Assembly: GCF_000023445.1 (NCBI RefSeq)
Contig: NC_012881.1
Span: 1,803,501-1,867,500 of the forward strand
Length of the DNA: 64,000 nucleotides
DNA from: Maridesulfovibrio salexigens DSM 2638
GTDB lineage: Bacteria > Desulfobacterota > Desulfovibrionia > Desulfovibrionales > Desulfovibrionaceae
Reading direction: 5' to 3'
In this document: positions 24,675 to 34,400 of the stretch, one piece after another
Numbering within the stretch: the stretch's first letter is position 1
Layout of the letters: the number at the start of each line of letters is the position of its first letter
Position numbers and translations under genes: made by a program
Notes under the pieces: generated by a model
What the model was told of the DNA's origin: nothing
Seen by the model: the letters and a program-made list of their open reading frames with translations, nothing else
Databases searched by the model: none

Positions 24675-26287
24675 TTAGCCGCAGTATTTCTTGCAAGCCC
24701 CAGAATGATAATTATCGACGTTTGGCCGAGTACATTGCCGATGCCAAGCACAAGGGTGAAAAGACCTTGATGTCGTGGTGCGCTGGTTGCTGGGCTGGAG
24801 AGGATTACGAACTGGCAATTCAGGAGGTCCTCGATACTCAGGATCTAAACCAGCGCACCAGAAAGGAGAAGACCTATCACCTGATAGTTTCCTTCAGGCC
24901 GGAAGATGAATCCGTCCTTACGGAGAAGGATTTCAAAGAGATCGAGCAGGAGTTTTCCAAGGCCTTGGGCTTTGAGGAGCACCAGCGGCATTGTGGAGTT
25001 CACAAGAATACCAACAACATTCATATGCATATCGCATACAACATGATTCATCCGGAGAAGTTGACCCGTTACGAGCCTTATCGTGATTTTTATAAGCGCG
25101 ATCGGCTGCACCGTGAGTTGGAGCAGAAGTTCGCCCTAAAGTTCGATAACGGCAGGAAGAAGGATCAAGAGCCTAAGCGCAGCAATGACCGTGCAGCTAC
25201 TTATGAAGCTCACTCCGGTCAGCAGTCCTTTGATTCATACGTGAAGGAACGCAAGGACTTTATCTTGAAGTCGCTGGACAAGGCGCAGGACTGGCATGAA
25301 TTCAATATGTCTCTTGCTGAAATCGGGATCGAAGTCCGTCTGCGCGGGAACGGTTGCAGCATCAAGGATCGCCATTCTAAGACGGCTATCAAAGCCAGCC
25401 GACTTGATCGGAATTTTACCAAGTCTAAACTTGAGGCGCAACTCGGCTACTATCAGATGACCAAGGGAATCGTGGTTAATGAGAAGGATAGGTACGTAGC
25501 CCGACCGCTGCATAAGCACCGCAGTGAATTGTATGCCGAATATCGGGCTGCTGTTGCCGGCAGGAAAAAGGCTTATGAGGATCTGCGTGAAGAGCAGGAT
25601 GGTCGCTGGAAGCAGACCAGCTCTTATTGGGATGGCAAGATCAAGGCCCTTAAGAATGACAAAAAACTTAGGATCAAAGATCGTAGCCGGTTAATTGCTC
25701 TCGCTGCCGGCAGAAAGACGGAGGCTAGCGAAGCACTCAAAAAGGAAATGTCCGAAAAGCGCGCAGAGCTGCGTGAACAGACACCGTTCAACCGCTGGAA
25801 TGACTTTTTGAAATGGAAGGCTGAGGGCGGTGATGAAATCGCCCTGAAGGTCCTGCGGTCGAAGAAGGAGCCAATCCAAAGTAATCCTTCTCCTGTTTTT
25901 GATTCTCCGGCATCAAAAGTCTCTGAACTGAAGCTTAAGCAGAGTCAGTTCAGATCTGATTCAAGCTTGGCGTGGAAAGATAAGCGCAGGCTATTCTCCA
26001 TTTCCAAGATGCTCCAGTTGCAGGCCGAAGAGGCCAAGCGCACGGATGACCCCAGAAAACGTAATCTAGAGCAAATGACTTGGCGTGTAGATTCCTCCGG
26101 GAACGTGCTCTACACCTTGAAGAATGGGGCCATGGTCAAAGACAATGGCAGTAAGATTTTCTTCAGCGTGAATGATCCGGGGGCGGCTCAGGTTGCGCAG
26201 GGATTTGCGCGGATGATGTTTGGGCGGAATATTAAGGTTTCGGGGAATGAGATTGGTAGGAAGGTTTCACGTCAGATTAAAAGATAA
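24671..26287 (+). CDS. MOBP-type relaxase (TraI/MobA family)
   Basis: A 538-aa relaxase. The histidine triad motif is HKNTNNIHMHIAYN (residues 111-124), preceded by TYHLIVSFRPED, the beta strand of the relaxase core. A candidate nicking tyrosine is Y15 (QNDNYRRLAEYI). After about residue 270 the protein becomes charged and helical with no helicase or primase domain. It would cut oriT and pilot the strand. The closest type by motif is the Relaxase (PF03432) group. The gene follows mobC with an ATGA overlap. Its own coupling protein may be the VirD4/TraG encoded about 23 kb downstream. Confidence 0.85.
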   Translation: MISRSISCKPQNDNYRRLAEYIADAKHKGEKTLMSWCAGCWAGEDYELAIQEVLDTQDLNQRTRKEKTYHLIVSFRPEDESVLTEKDFKEIEQEFSKALGFEEHQRHCGVHKNTNNIHMHIAYNMIHPEKLTRYEPYRDFYKRDRLHRELEQKFALKFDNGRKKDQEPKRSNDRAATYEAHSGQQSFDSYVKERKDFILKSLDKAQDWHEFNMSLAEIGIEVRLRGNGCSIKDRHSKTAIKASRLDRNFTKSKLEAQLGYYQMTKGIVVNEKDRYVARPLHKHRSELYAEYRAAVAGRKKAYEDLREEQDGRWKQTSSYWDGKIKALKNDKKLRIKDRSRLIALAAGRKTEASEALKKEMSEKRAELREQTPFNRWNDFLKWKAEGGDEIALKVLRSKKEPIQSNPSPVFDSPASKVSELKLKQSQFRSDSSLAWKDKRRLFSISKMLQLQAEEAKRTDDPRKRNLEQMTWRVDSSGNVLYTLKNGAMVKDNGSKIFFSVNDPGAAQVAQGFARMMFGRNIKVSGNEIGRKVSRQIKR

Positions 26288-26349
26288 AGCAAGGAAGATG
26301 CTGCAAAATATAAGTATTTAAATATCATTTTATATTTATTTGAAAAGGG

Positions 26350-26377
26350 TTTGACGTTGTTTTCGGGATAATATAAT
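26350..26377 (+). promoter_or_regulatory. Candidate sigma70-type promoter
   Basis: TTTGAC (26350-26355) and TATAAT (26372-26377) are 16 bp apart, about 95 bp upstream of the STAND-nuclease gene, in an AT-rich 185-bp intergenic region. The fit is good by eye, but AT-richness makes chance matches easier. Confidence 0.45.
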
Positions 26378-26472
26378 TCCTGTTGTTTGAGTTTAATTAA
26401 TGATCAACTGATTTGTTGAGTAATATAAACTTTAAAATAACTAGAAATTATGAATGATATAGGCTGTATTGC

Positions 26473-29115
26473 ATGAATAGTATTAGGGGTAAAGTGCAAA
26501 ACCACTATGAATTTGAAAATGTGGTATATAAAATATTGTCTTACACCTCCCCATTAATTTTAGATTGGCGTAAAGGAGGAGCAGACAAGGCTCGTGACTT
26601 AGAAATTCAATATGAATTTGATGGACGAAGAGAAGGAGTCTTCGTTGAATGTAAATTTCATAGTAAATCTCTTTCTATTGAGCGCATCAGAAACACGCTT
26701 GACTGGGCAAGGACAGGTATTGAGCAGGTTTCGTGCATATATTTATGGGTTTGCCCTTATTTAACACCTCAAACTAAAGACTATTTAAAAGAATATCAAA
26801 AAGAGACCAATATTTCCGTACTTTATGAGGAAGAGCATTCTATTTACGAATATTTACTTGATATTGAATTGGGGAGAACCTCTAGGCTGCAGTATATAAG
26901 TAAAAAAATTCACTCTGCTATTAACTGCACCAGGAATAATATTAAAATACCATTAGAGTATGAGTCCTATGTTCTCCCAATGGACCATATGCTGTTGAAT
27001 AGAGTAAAAGAAAGAACAGAATTGAACGATAATGAGTTTAGTCATTTTTATTTAACGGGTATATCTGGAACTGGTAAAACTGAGTTGGCAAAAAGTGTAG
27101 CTTTAGATTACCATAAAAGTGGAAGACCAGTCTTCTGGCACAATTTTCATATTGAAAATGATGGTAACGCCCAAAGTCTGAATTTTTTTAACTCATTAAG
27201 CTATTTTTTGGCTCATTTTGGTGAAAAACAATTTGCCGATTTTCTTAAAGAATATCAATGCAATGCCATTGCACAGTTAGCTAAAATCGCCTGTGACAGC
27301 TATTTTGAAAAAAAACCTGTACTCTTTTTAGATGATTTCCATAAGTGTAATAGTGATAAATTGTTTTCATTTCTTACAAGAATACTGTCTTTTGAAACAT
27401 TTGATCTGTTTTTTATTGGTTGGTTTGATTCTTTTCCCCATAATAAAGCCAAAAAAAAAATAAAATTTATCTCACTTGATGGATTAAATAAAAAACATAC
27501 CAATGATTTAGCTCACTATTATTTGGGTGAAACCCCTCCTGCTGATCTAGTCGAACTGCTATATTCAAAATGTTCAGGCATGCCCTACTTCATAACATTG
27601 GCCAATCAAATGATTAATAATTCGTTTAACGATCTTCATCACAGCTCGATAGACGAAATTTTAGATAATATTTTTGGCTCCTTAGACGATGGAGAGGATG
27701 TAGTTATCAAAGCTCTGAGTATGGCACATGTTCCACTGTCTGGTAATGCTTTTACTCAATTAAACTATTCTGCTCAGCTTAAATCGTTAGTTCGTAAGAA
27801 ACTGGTTTTAGAAACTGCTAATAAGTACAAAGTTCACGACACATTAAGAAAATTTGTTAGAAAGATATGTAGCATTAGTGGAGTTTCTGAACTTGAATAC
27901 AATATATTGAAAAATGAAGCTTTAAGAATTCCGGCTATAAATATTGACCTTATAGCAATAAACATGATTAATAATGCTCATTTTCAAGCTCTGACAATTT
28001 TAAATGAAAACTTTATTGACTTAATGGATAGAGGCTTTGATACGTCGCTTATTGATATAATAAACGACTTGATGGCAGAAACCTATGAGTTCAAATCTCT
28101 TTGCTGGAAAAAAGCAATGATCCTTGAAAGGTCTGGTGCATACAGTGAAGCCTCTGCAGTAATGTCACTCACTGGGCGAATTAATGATTTAGTTGAGAAT
28201 TGTGACTACGAGATAATTTATACTAGGGCCCGTCTGTTGTATTTTGAAAATAAATACGATCAGCTGCTTACATTATTAGTAACGAACTTAAATATTTTTT
28301 CTGATAACTATAATGAACATATTTTGATGTGTGTACTTCTTATCGCTAGAGTCTTTTATGTTAGAGCTGATTATGAGGTGGCACTTTCGTTATATATATA
28401 TGCTGTGAGTAAGGCTCTTCTGGGTGGTAATAAGGCTCTTGTTTTTAAATCACTACACCGAATTGCGATGATAGAGCTGTGTCTTGGTATGGTCTCCGCA
28501 GCAAAAGAGTGCTTTGAATTCCTAGAAAGATCCAATCTTACTCACAAACGAAAGTCGTACGCTTTATATAGAATGGCTCAATGTGAATTAAAGCTTGGCA
28601 ACTATAACCGTGCTACGGAATTAAATAATAAAAGCCTTGTCATAAAAAGGAATTTCAATCATCAACGGGGGCTACTGTATTCTTGGAACTTACAAGCAGA
28701 AATAATACTGGCACAAGGAGATCCGCAGGAGGCTCTAGTCTGGGCCCAAAAATCTCAGTGTTTAGCAAAAAAACTTGGTTTGGATAAAGAGGAAATAAAT
28801 TCAGGCATTGTGTTGTTTGATATATATTACCGTCTTAATATGTCGAAACAATGTATGGTTATATTGGAAGGCATATTGCCTCTTGCTCAAAAAATGAAAC
28901 TCATTTCTAAAATTAAAGACATCAACAATCGCTTAAAATTATTAGGCATTCAAAGAGATGTCACATTTAATTTTAACGACCATGAATTTGATAGAAATCA
29001 TTTATTAGATAAAACTCAATCAAACCTTGGAGAAGAACAACGGAGTCAAATCGAACGACTTTTGACAACCTCCAAACCTATTACTCCAAAACTCTGTAAC
29101 GTTCTTTCGATATGA
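26473..29115 (+). CDS. REase-STAND NTPase-TPR protein (Avs-like candidate)
   Basis: An 880-aa protein in three parts. The N-terminus (about 1-130) is a PD-(D/E)xK restriction-like domain: KGGADKARDLEI (D42) and GVFVECKF (E59, K61). A P-loop STAND-type ATPase follows, with TGISGTGKTELAKS near residue 195 and VLFLDDFHKC near 281, then a winged-helix-like part. From about 530 to 830 there are helical TPR-like repeats (for example YALYRMAQCELKLGNYNRAT). This is the architecture of Avs-type anti-phage sensors: effector nuclease, STAND switch, target-binding repeats. The gene is AT-rich and alone on its strand. Its last 96 bp overlap the convergent RtcB-like gene. Phage sensing is inferred. Confidence 0.72.
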   Translation: MNSIRGKVQNHYEFENVVYKILSYTSPLILDWRKGGADKARDLEIQYEFDGRREGVFVECKFHSKSLSIERIRNTLDWARTGIEQVSCIYLWVCPYLTPQTKDYLKEYQKETNISVLYEEEHSIYEYLLDIELGRTSRLQYISKKIHSAINCTRNNIKIPLEYESYVLPMDHMLLNRVKERTELNDNEFSHFYLTGISGTGKTELAKSVALDYHKSGRPVFWHNFHIENDGNAQSLNFFNSLSYFLAHFGEKQFADFLKEYQCNAIAQLAKIACDSYFEKKPVLFLDDFHKCNSDKLFSFLTRILSFETFDLFFIGWFDSFPHNKAKKKIKFISLDGLNKKHTNDLAHYYLGETPPADLVELLYSKCSGMPYFITLANQMINNSFNDLHHSSIDEILDNIFGSLDDGEDVVIKALSMAHVPLSGNAFTQLNYSAQLKSLVRKKLVLETANKYKVHDTLRKFVRKICSISGVSELEYNILKNEALRIPAINIDLIAINMINNAHFQALTILNENFIDLMDRGFDTSLIDIINDLMAETYEFKSLCWKKAMILERSGAYSEASAVMSLTGRINDLVENCDYEIIYTRARLLYFENKYDQLLTLLVTNLNIFSDNYNEHILMCVLLIARVFYVRADYEVALSLYIYAVSKALLGGNKALVFKSLHRIAMIELCLGMVSAAKECFEFLERSNLTHKRKSYALYRMAQCELKLGNYNRATELNNKSLVIKRNFNHQRGLLYSWNLQAEIILAQGDPQEALVWAQKSQCLAKKLGLDKEEINSGIVLFDIYYRLNMSKQCMVILEGILPLAQKMKLISKIKDINNRLKLLGIQRDVTFNFNDHEFDRNHLLDKTQSNLGEEQRSQIERLLTTSKPITPKLCNVLSI

Positions 29116-30135
29116 GATCATTAAATCTTGGACAGTGGAACAATGCATTATTGCCTTATTACTGTACTTAATTTCATAAACAGAGTTGTTTTTTGTAAGT
29201 GATTTAGCGTTTATGACATCATTTAATGTGTAGCCAGCTCCATGAGGTGACATATAAAGAGGCGGCAAGCTGCTATCTTCGGCAATATGATCAATCGTTT
29301 TATTGATTTTTACCCATGAAACAGGTTGGTCCGGAGCAATCATTATTGGCATTTCAAAAATAATATCCGAAACGTATGCACCAAGTAAAATTTTATCAAT
29401 ACCATAAAAACCTTCATGAGTTTCGTTAAATATAATTTCAGCTCCATCAAACAATTCAAGCATTGCTTTTGCACGCATTGTTTTTGTAAACTCATCGTAT
29501 TTCATGTATGTTTTGTAATAGTCGATAGCGTCTTTAGCATATAAATATTCAAAAGGGTATCCGATTGAATCAATGCATTTTATACGTGATTTCCAGTGTC
29601 TACTTTTTTCTGGATATAATCCCGGGCCATTTTCAGAATCTCGTTTAACAATTCCAAATGAGCTATGTAAAAGAGCATAGATGTCATTGCTATTATGACG
29701 TTTGAGAATAGCCAAAAAATGATTCCCTCTGCTGAAATCGTCATCGTCTGTCATAGGCATAGATTTAATTATTTCTACTAAACGATTTGAAGCCTCCGCA
29801 ATACAGGGTACATCTTCCTTGAGTTTAAGCATCGTAACGCCACAACAGTTTGGTCTAAATCCTACAGGGATTAGTGGCGGAAGTTCTGAGTCCATTAAAA
29901 CGACACATCCATAAGAGAATCCAGCATCCCACCTTGATTTATTTCTCGTCATTGTAAAATCCGGCAACGCAATCAACCTGATATTTGAATTGGAAGCTCC
30001 TTCGTGGTTGTATGCCGCATGAATACTAGCCAGACCAAGAAAGGCATTTTCCTTTGCCATCTTTGCTGTAGCATCACCTGTGCTCAAGTCAGTAATACAG
30101 CCCAAGGCTTTTTTATAAAAATAGATATCATTCAT
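29020..30135 (-). CDS. Divergent RtcB-like (RNA ligase family) protein
   Basis: A 371-aa protein in which I see the order of RtcB landmarks. RLIALPDF stands for the MPDxH block, IPVGFRPNCCGVTML (C97/C98-G) for the DxxCG block, and RGNHFLAI (N138, H139), LLHSSFG (H157) and NETHEGFY (H240) follow. MSPHGAG (H298) is the guanylylated histidine block. Several ligands are kept, but the aspartate of DxxCG is lost and the HGAGR arginine is Y, so ligase activity is uncertain. RtcB proteins join 2',3'-cyclic-phosphate RNA ends. The gene follows the recombinase by 26 bp and overlaps the convergent STAND-nuclease gene by 96 bp. The relationship is remote and seen by eye only. Confidence 0.55.
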   Translation of the reverse strand: MNDIYFYKKALGCITDLSTGDATAKMAKENAFLGLASIHAAYNHEGASNSNIRLIALPDFTMTRNKSRWDAGFSYGCVVLMDSELPPLIPVGFRPNCCGVTMLKLKEDVPCIAEASNRLVEIIKSMPMTDDDDFSRGNHFLAILKRHNSNDIYALLHSSFGIVKRDSENGPGLYPEKSRHWKSRIKCIDSIGYPFEYLYAKDAIDYYKTYMKYDEFTKTMRAKAMLELFDGAEIIFNETHEGFYGIDKILLGAYVSDIIFEMPIMIAPDQPVSWVKINKTIDHIAEDSSLPPLYMSPHGAGYTLNDVINAKSLTKNNSVYEIKYSNKAIMHCSTVQDLMISYRKNVTEFWSNRFGGCQKSFDLTPLFFSKV

Positions 30136-30161
30136 AATTTCTAGTTATCGATACTTCTTTC

Positions 30162-31085
30162 CTACCTGATCTTCCTCCTTGGATGCTTTTTCGCGAGTAT
30201 GTCTCGCTGCGAAGATAGGCTCACATGAGTGTATATTTCTGTGACGGATAATGAGCTATGACCCAATAATGTTTGGATATTTCTTATGTCTACTCCGTTT
30301 TCGAGTAGCATGGTTGCGATGGTGTGGCGGAACATGTGAGGGGTGATGGTTTCGGTAACGCCTGCAATTTCACTGTATTTTTTAATAATTCTCCTAACGG
30401 ATTGATCGGAGAGTGGTTTGAGATCCCTGTTTAGAAAAAATGATGTAGAATCATGTAGTGCGTACTGATAAAGCAGACTGTATTCTTTTAAAATTTTCAA
30501 AGAGTTGTTTTCGCAAAGAGGAATTAACCTTTGTTTATTCCCTTTCCCATTTATAATTAATTTCTTATTCTTTAAATCTATTTCAGATGGTGAAATACTG
30601 CATAATTCAGAGACTCTGATCCCAGTAGCAAACAATAATTCTATTACACATATGTCTCGTGTGATTTCTCTGTATGCTTTGCTTTTATGATCAAATTTTT
30701 CTTTCTCCAGATACGCATATTTTAAAATTCTAGATAGAGATGTCTCTTTTATGATTTTAGGTAGTTCTTTTGATCTATCGATTTTAATATGTAATTTTCT
30801 AAATGGAGAGAATGGGATTAAGTCTTCTCTTTCAAGAAAATTAAAAAATGACTTTAGTGTAGCAAGCTTTCTTTTTAGCGTTTTTGGCTTATAATTATGG
30901 TTTATGTTTGACAGGTATGTTCTTATAGATTCTTTGTCGATATTTATTACTTCAACATTATTTAAATCTATTGTCTCACCAAATTGAGATAGATCTTTTC
31001 GGTAGGCTTGCAATGTTAATGAGGAGAGTGATCTTTCTAATGAACAATACTGCAAAAATGTTTTAATAGCGAAATTGAGTTTCAT
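30162..31085 (-). CDS. XerC/D-like tyrosine recombinase
   Basis: A 307-aa integrase. The N-terminal SAM-like core-binding domain is at about 1-90 and the catalytic domain at about 110-300. Active-site residues are visible as ATGIRVSEL (R), GKGNKQRLIPL (K), TPHMFRHTIAT (H, R), LLGHSSLSVT (H) and EIYTHVS (Y). No frameshift is seen. It is followed at 26 bp by the RtcB-like gene and lies between the AT-rich defence cargo and the adhesin locus. It may integrate the element or resolve dimers; no att site could be recognised nearby. Confidence 0.9.
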   Translation of the reverse strand: MKLNFAIKTFLQYCSLERSLSSLTLQAYRKDLSQFGETIDLNNVEVINIDKESIRTYLSNINHNYKPKTLKRKLATLKSFFNFLEREDLIPFSPFRKLHIKIDRSKELPKIIKETSLSRILKYAYLEKEKFDHKSKAYREITRDICVIELLFATGIRVSELCSISPSEIDLKNKKLIINGKGNKQRLIPLCENNSLKILKEYSLLYQYALHDSTSFFLNRDLKPLSDQSVRRIIKKYSEIAGVTETITPHMFRHTIATMLLENGVDIRNIQTLLGHSSLSVTEIYTHVSLSSQRDILAKKHPRRKIR

Positions 31086-31445
31086 ATATAGTTTCTCCTT
31101 TGATTTGTGTAGTTAATGCGACAAAAACAAAGAAGGTACAATTGATATATATGTAATCATTTTAGGGGTTAAATTTCATCTTAGCAGAGATTCGTTCGGA
31201 GGATAATCACGCAAGGCGTCCCTTGCCCATAAGACACCCTCAGAAGGCCAAATTTCTCTATATTTGACCGGTACAGAATAGGGGCAGACGTCAATATACT
31301 CTTTTATAGACTCTTAATGATTCATATGATAAACCCCTCACTGTTTTCTTAATATTCTACCAAGATATCTTTGTTCTTATTCATAATCGATTAATTCTGA
31401 CGCCAGTGCAGAATTATATTCTGGATACTAGAGAGGGGGCGGAAC
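31086..31445. other. 360-bp divergent intergenic region
   Basis: This stretch separates the recombinase (minus) from the DUF4347 surface protein (plus). It is AT-rich with no ORF of note. I see a 6-bp hairpin GCAAGG/CCTTGC at 31211-31226 and the ATTCTG/CAGAAT sites near 31394-31423. No tRNA, att repeat or clear promoter could be supported. Confidence 0.5.
31394..31423. promoter_or_regulatory. Triple half-site ATTCTG/CAGAAT, possible operator
   Basis: ATTCTG at 31394, its complement CAGAAT at 31409 and ATTCTG again at 31418 lie 23-50 bp upstream of the surface-protein ATG, just before its strong ribosome site (GAGAGGGGGCGG). The last two form a perfect 6-bp palindrome with a 3-nt centre. Short and AT-rich, so tentative. 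Confidence 0.3.
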
Positions 31446-34400
31446 ATGAGACTGGAAGAGAGAATTGTACTTGATGGTGCGGCTGCAGTTGTGGTTGAGC
31501 ATGCTGCTCAGGCTATGGCTGATGCGCATATAGTTGATAATACTGCCGACGCAAATGCCGCACAGGATTCTCATGCTGACCATGAGGCTAAGGACGCAGC
31601 GAATGCTAATTCCGGTTCAGCTAAGACCATAGAAGAGTCCGATGTTGCCGCGCTTTTAAAAGCTGTTGCGCCTCAGGAAAATCAACCTGTCAGCGTTGCT
31701 GGATCTGCCAAGGATCGTACTGCATCTACTGCGCCCAAAGATGATCACCAGCCGGAAGAAGATCCGGTCACTGTGCTGGTTGCTTCCAGCGGCCTTGCAG
31801 ATGTTGATGATCTGCTAGGTGCAGCAAAGGAAAATGTTGTTACCGTTACTTATGACGGTGATACAGATAATCCTGACGATATTTTTAATAGAATCGAATC
31901 TGCTCTCGACGGCAAACAGGCCGCTTCCATCGGTTTTGCCTCCCATTCTATCGGCTCCGGTTCCATTCATCTGGGCGGAGATTACTCAGTTGATGCGGAT
32001 ACCTTGCTTTCCAATCCTGAAATGACCGAGTTCTGGAAGAATGTCGGTTCACTTGTCGAATCCGACGGACATATCGACCTGCTCGGCTGCGGTGTTGCTG
32101 ACGGCGAGGTTGGCAAGGACTTTATCTCCAAGCTTGAACAGATCACCGGGCGCGAGATTGCTGCAAGTATTGATGATACCGGGAATGTCGAGGCAGGCGG
32201 CAACTGGCTGCTTGAGGAAGGCGGGGTTGATCTGGTTGAGCTGTATTTTGATAGCGGGAAGTTGGGGGAATTTGATGGGGTGCTTAGTTCCGCATCGATT
32301 ACGATTTATCTTGATTCTGGTAAATCGCAAACCCTGACTGATTATAACGGAAACGGATATTACGAGATTGATAGTGTAGAAAAATTGATTGCTTTGTCTC
32401 GCAGCCGAAACCCAAGCAGAGATTGGGCCAGGAACTATGAGCTTGCTTCTAATATCGATTTCAGTTCCAGAGAAAGATATGTAGATTGGAATGGTGATGG
32501 GCGGACAGGAAGTTCTGGAGATAATGATGGTTTTAGGCCTATTGGATACGATACGGATAAAGATACCGCTGATTTTCAAGGCGTTGCCTTCACAGGTGAT
32601 TTTAAGGGAAATGGAAAGACAATATTTAATCTGTACATAGATCGCCCGACTGAAAGTTATGTAGGATTGTTTGGAAATGCTTCCGGTGCCAGAATTGAGA
32701 ATGTCCGTATTGTTAATGGCGAGGTCAATGGTGAAGATAATGTTGGCCTATTGGTGGGCCAACTTACCGGATCGTCAACTGTTACCAATAATGAAATTTC
32801 AGGGACTGTGAGAGGGGATGCTGCTGTTGGTGGTCTGGTCGGTATGATCAAAGGTGACCGCTCAGGCAATATTAATGTTAGTAAATCTTTCTCCACGGGC
32901 ACAGTAGTTGGCGGTAAGAACGGAAACAGAGATGCGGGCGGGCTGATAGGGGCTGTATACTTATACGGATCGGAAGATGTCTTTGTGAAAGAAAGTTATT
33001 CCACAGCTAAGACAAGTGGTACTTTTGGGATAGGCGGACTAGTTGGCGGCATAAATGAATATGGAACTGGGTACGTAGTTGTTAGCGATAGCTATGCCAC
33101 TGGAGAAGTGAAAGGGGATGGTTTTGTTGGTGGACTTGTCGCAGTTATGTACGGAAGTGGAAACATGGCTGTAGACAATAGTTATGCCACGGGAAATGTT
33201 TATTCTAATAATTTTCATGCAGGCGGCCTTGTCTCTTATGTTGAAGGTCTTAATAATGCGGTTGTAAGAGATAGTTATGCAACAGGAAATGTAAAAGGCA
33301 ATTTATCAGTTGGTGGAGTTGTTGGTAGTGTGCGGACTGCGCAGTCTTCTGTGCGCAATTGTTATGCGCTTAATTCAAGAATTGAAGGGATATCTGATGT
33401 AGGAAGGGTTGTAGGCACTAACTGGGGCGGCACTCTTTCTGGAAACTATGCCAACCAGATAATGACTGTTGTCGGTGGTACAGTTGCTAATAAAGGACTG
33501 ACAAAAGTTGATGGAGCAGATATTTGGGGTTCTCAGTATTTATCATATCAAGATTGGAGTAGAAGTCTCTGGGCGTTTCCATCTTCTTTTAGTCGCAATC
33601 CGACATTAAAAAATGCCAAGGCTTATAACGTAAATGTTCCCAAGCCTGAACCTGTAAAACCGAAGCCAGATCCATTGCCCGATCCTGTTATACCAGAACC
33701 CAAACCGGAACCCAAACCGGAGCCTAAACCGGAACCCAAACCGGAGCCTAAACCGGAACCCAAACCGGAGCCTAAACCGGAGCCTAAACCGGAGCCTAAA
33801 CCAGAGACTGAGTCGGGCAATTCCCTTCCATCTGATTCTTCTCATAGTGAAGGTCCAATTAATATTGATCAAGTATATGCTAATATGGTTGATTCTCCAG
33901 ATGCTTTTTTTGGAATAGAATCGAAGCCTAGTAAAGAAATTACACACAAGCAAATAACAGAGTTTAGCATTGCAGAAAAAAATGGGGATTTCTTTGTTGC
34001 AAATAAAGGAAAATTCATGAGTCTTTATAAGTATCTAGACTACTTAGAGTCAGGAGAATATCTTAAGCTTGCTCAGAAAGCGACTCTAGACGCGACATTC
34101 TTTATGATGCCTTTCCTTAAGACTCCCATTAAAATGATGCAGCTTGCACATTCAGTTGCTGAATGGACTATAGATAAATTGCAAAAATTTGAAAGGCAGG
34201 CTGGTCTTATCTATCTAGATAATGTTTTGGCTACTCGATCTACGTTTAATTTTGAACAATACATGACTACCTCACACACCAGCAATTCAATGGCTAACCG
34301 AGCTGGTGCTGATGAAATAGAGGCCATGTTTAAAGATGGTTTGATTGCAAGAGTTGATGGAAAACAAAACTTTAGTACAGGGTTAACAAGTCCAGTTTAC

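Noticed and set aside
30162-31445. tRNA or att site next to the recombinase
   Set aside because: No cloverleaf or matching direct repeat could be recognised in the 360-bp intergenic region.
33692-33804. Tandem repeats that could be taken for a CRISPR-like array
   Set aside because: Units are 12 bp with no spacers and encode an in-frame PEPK linker.
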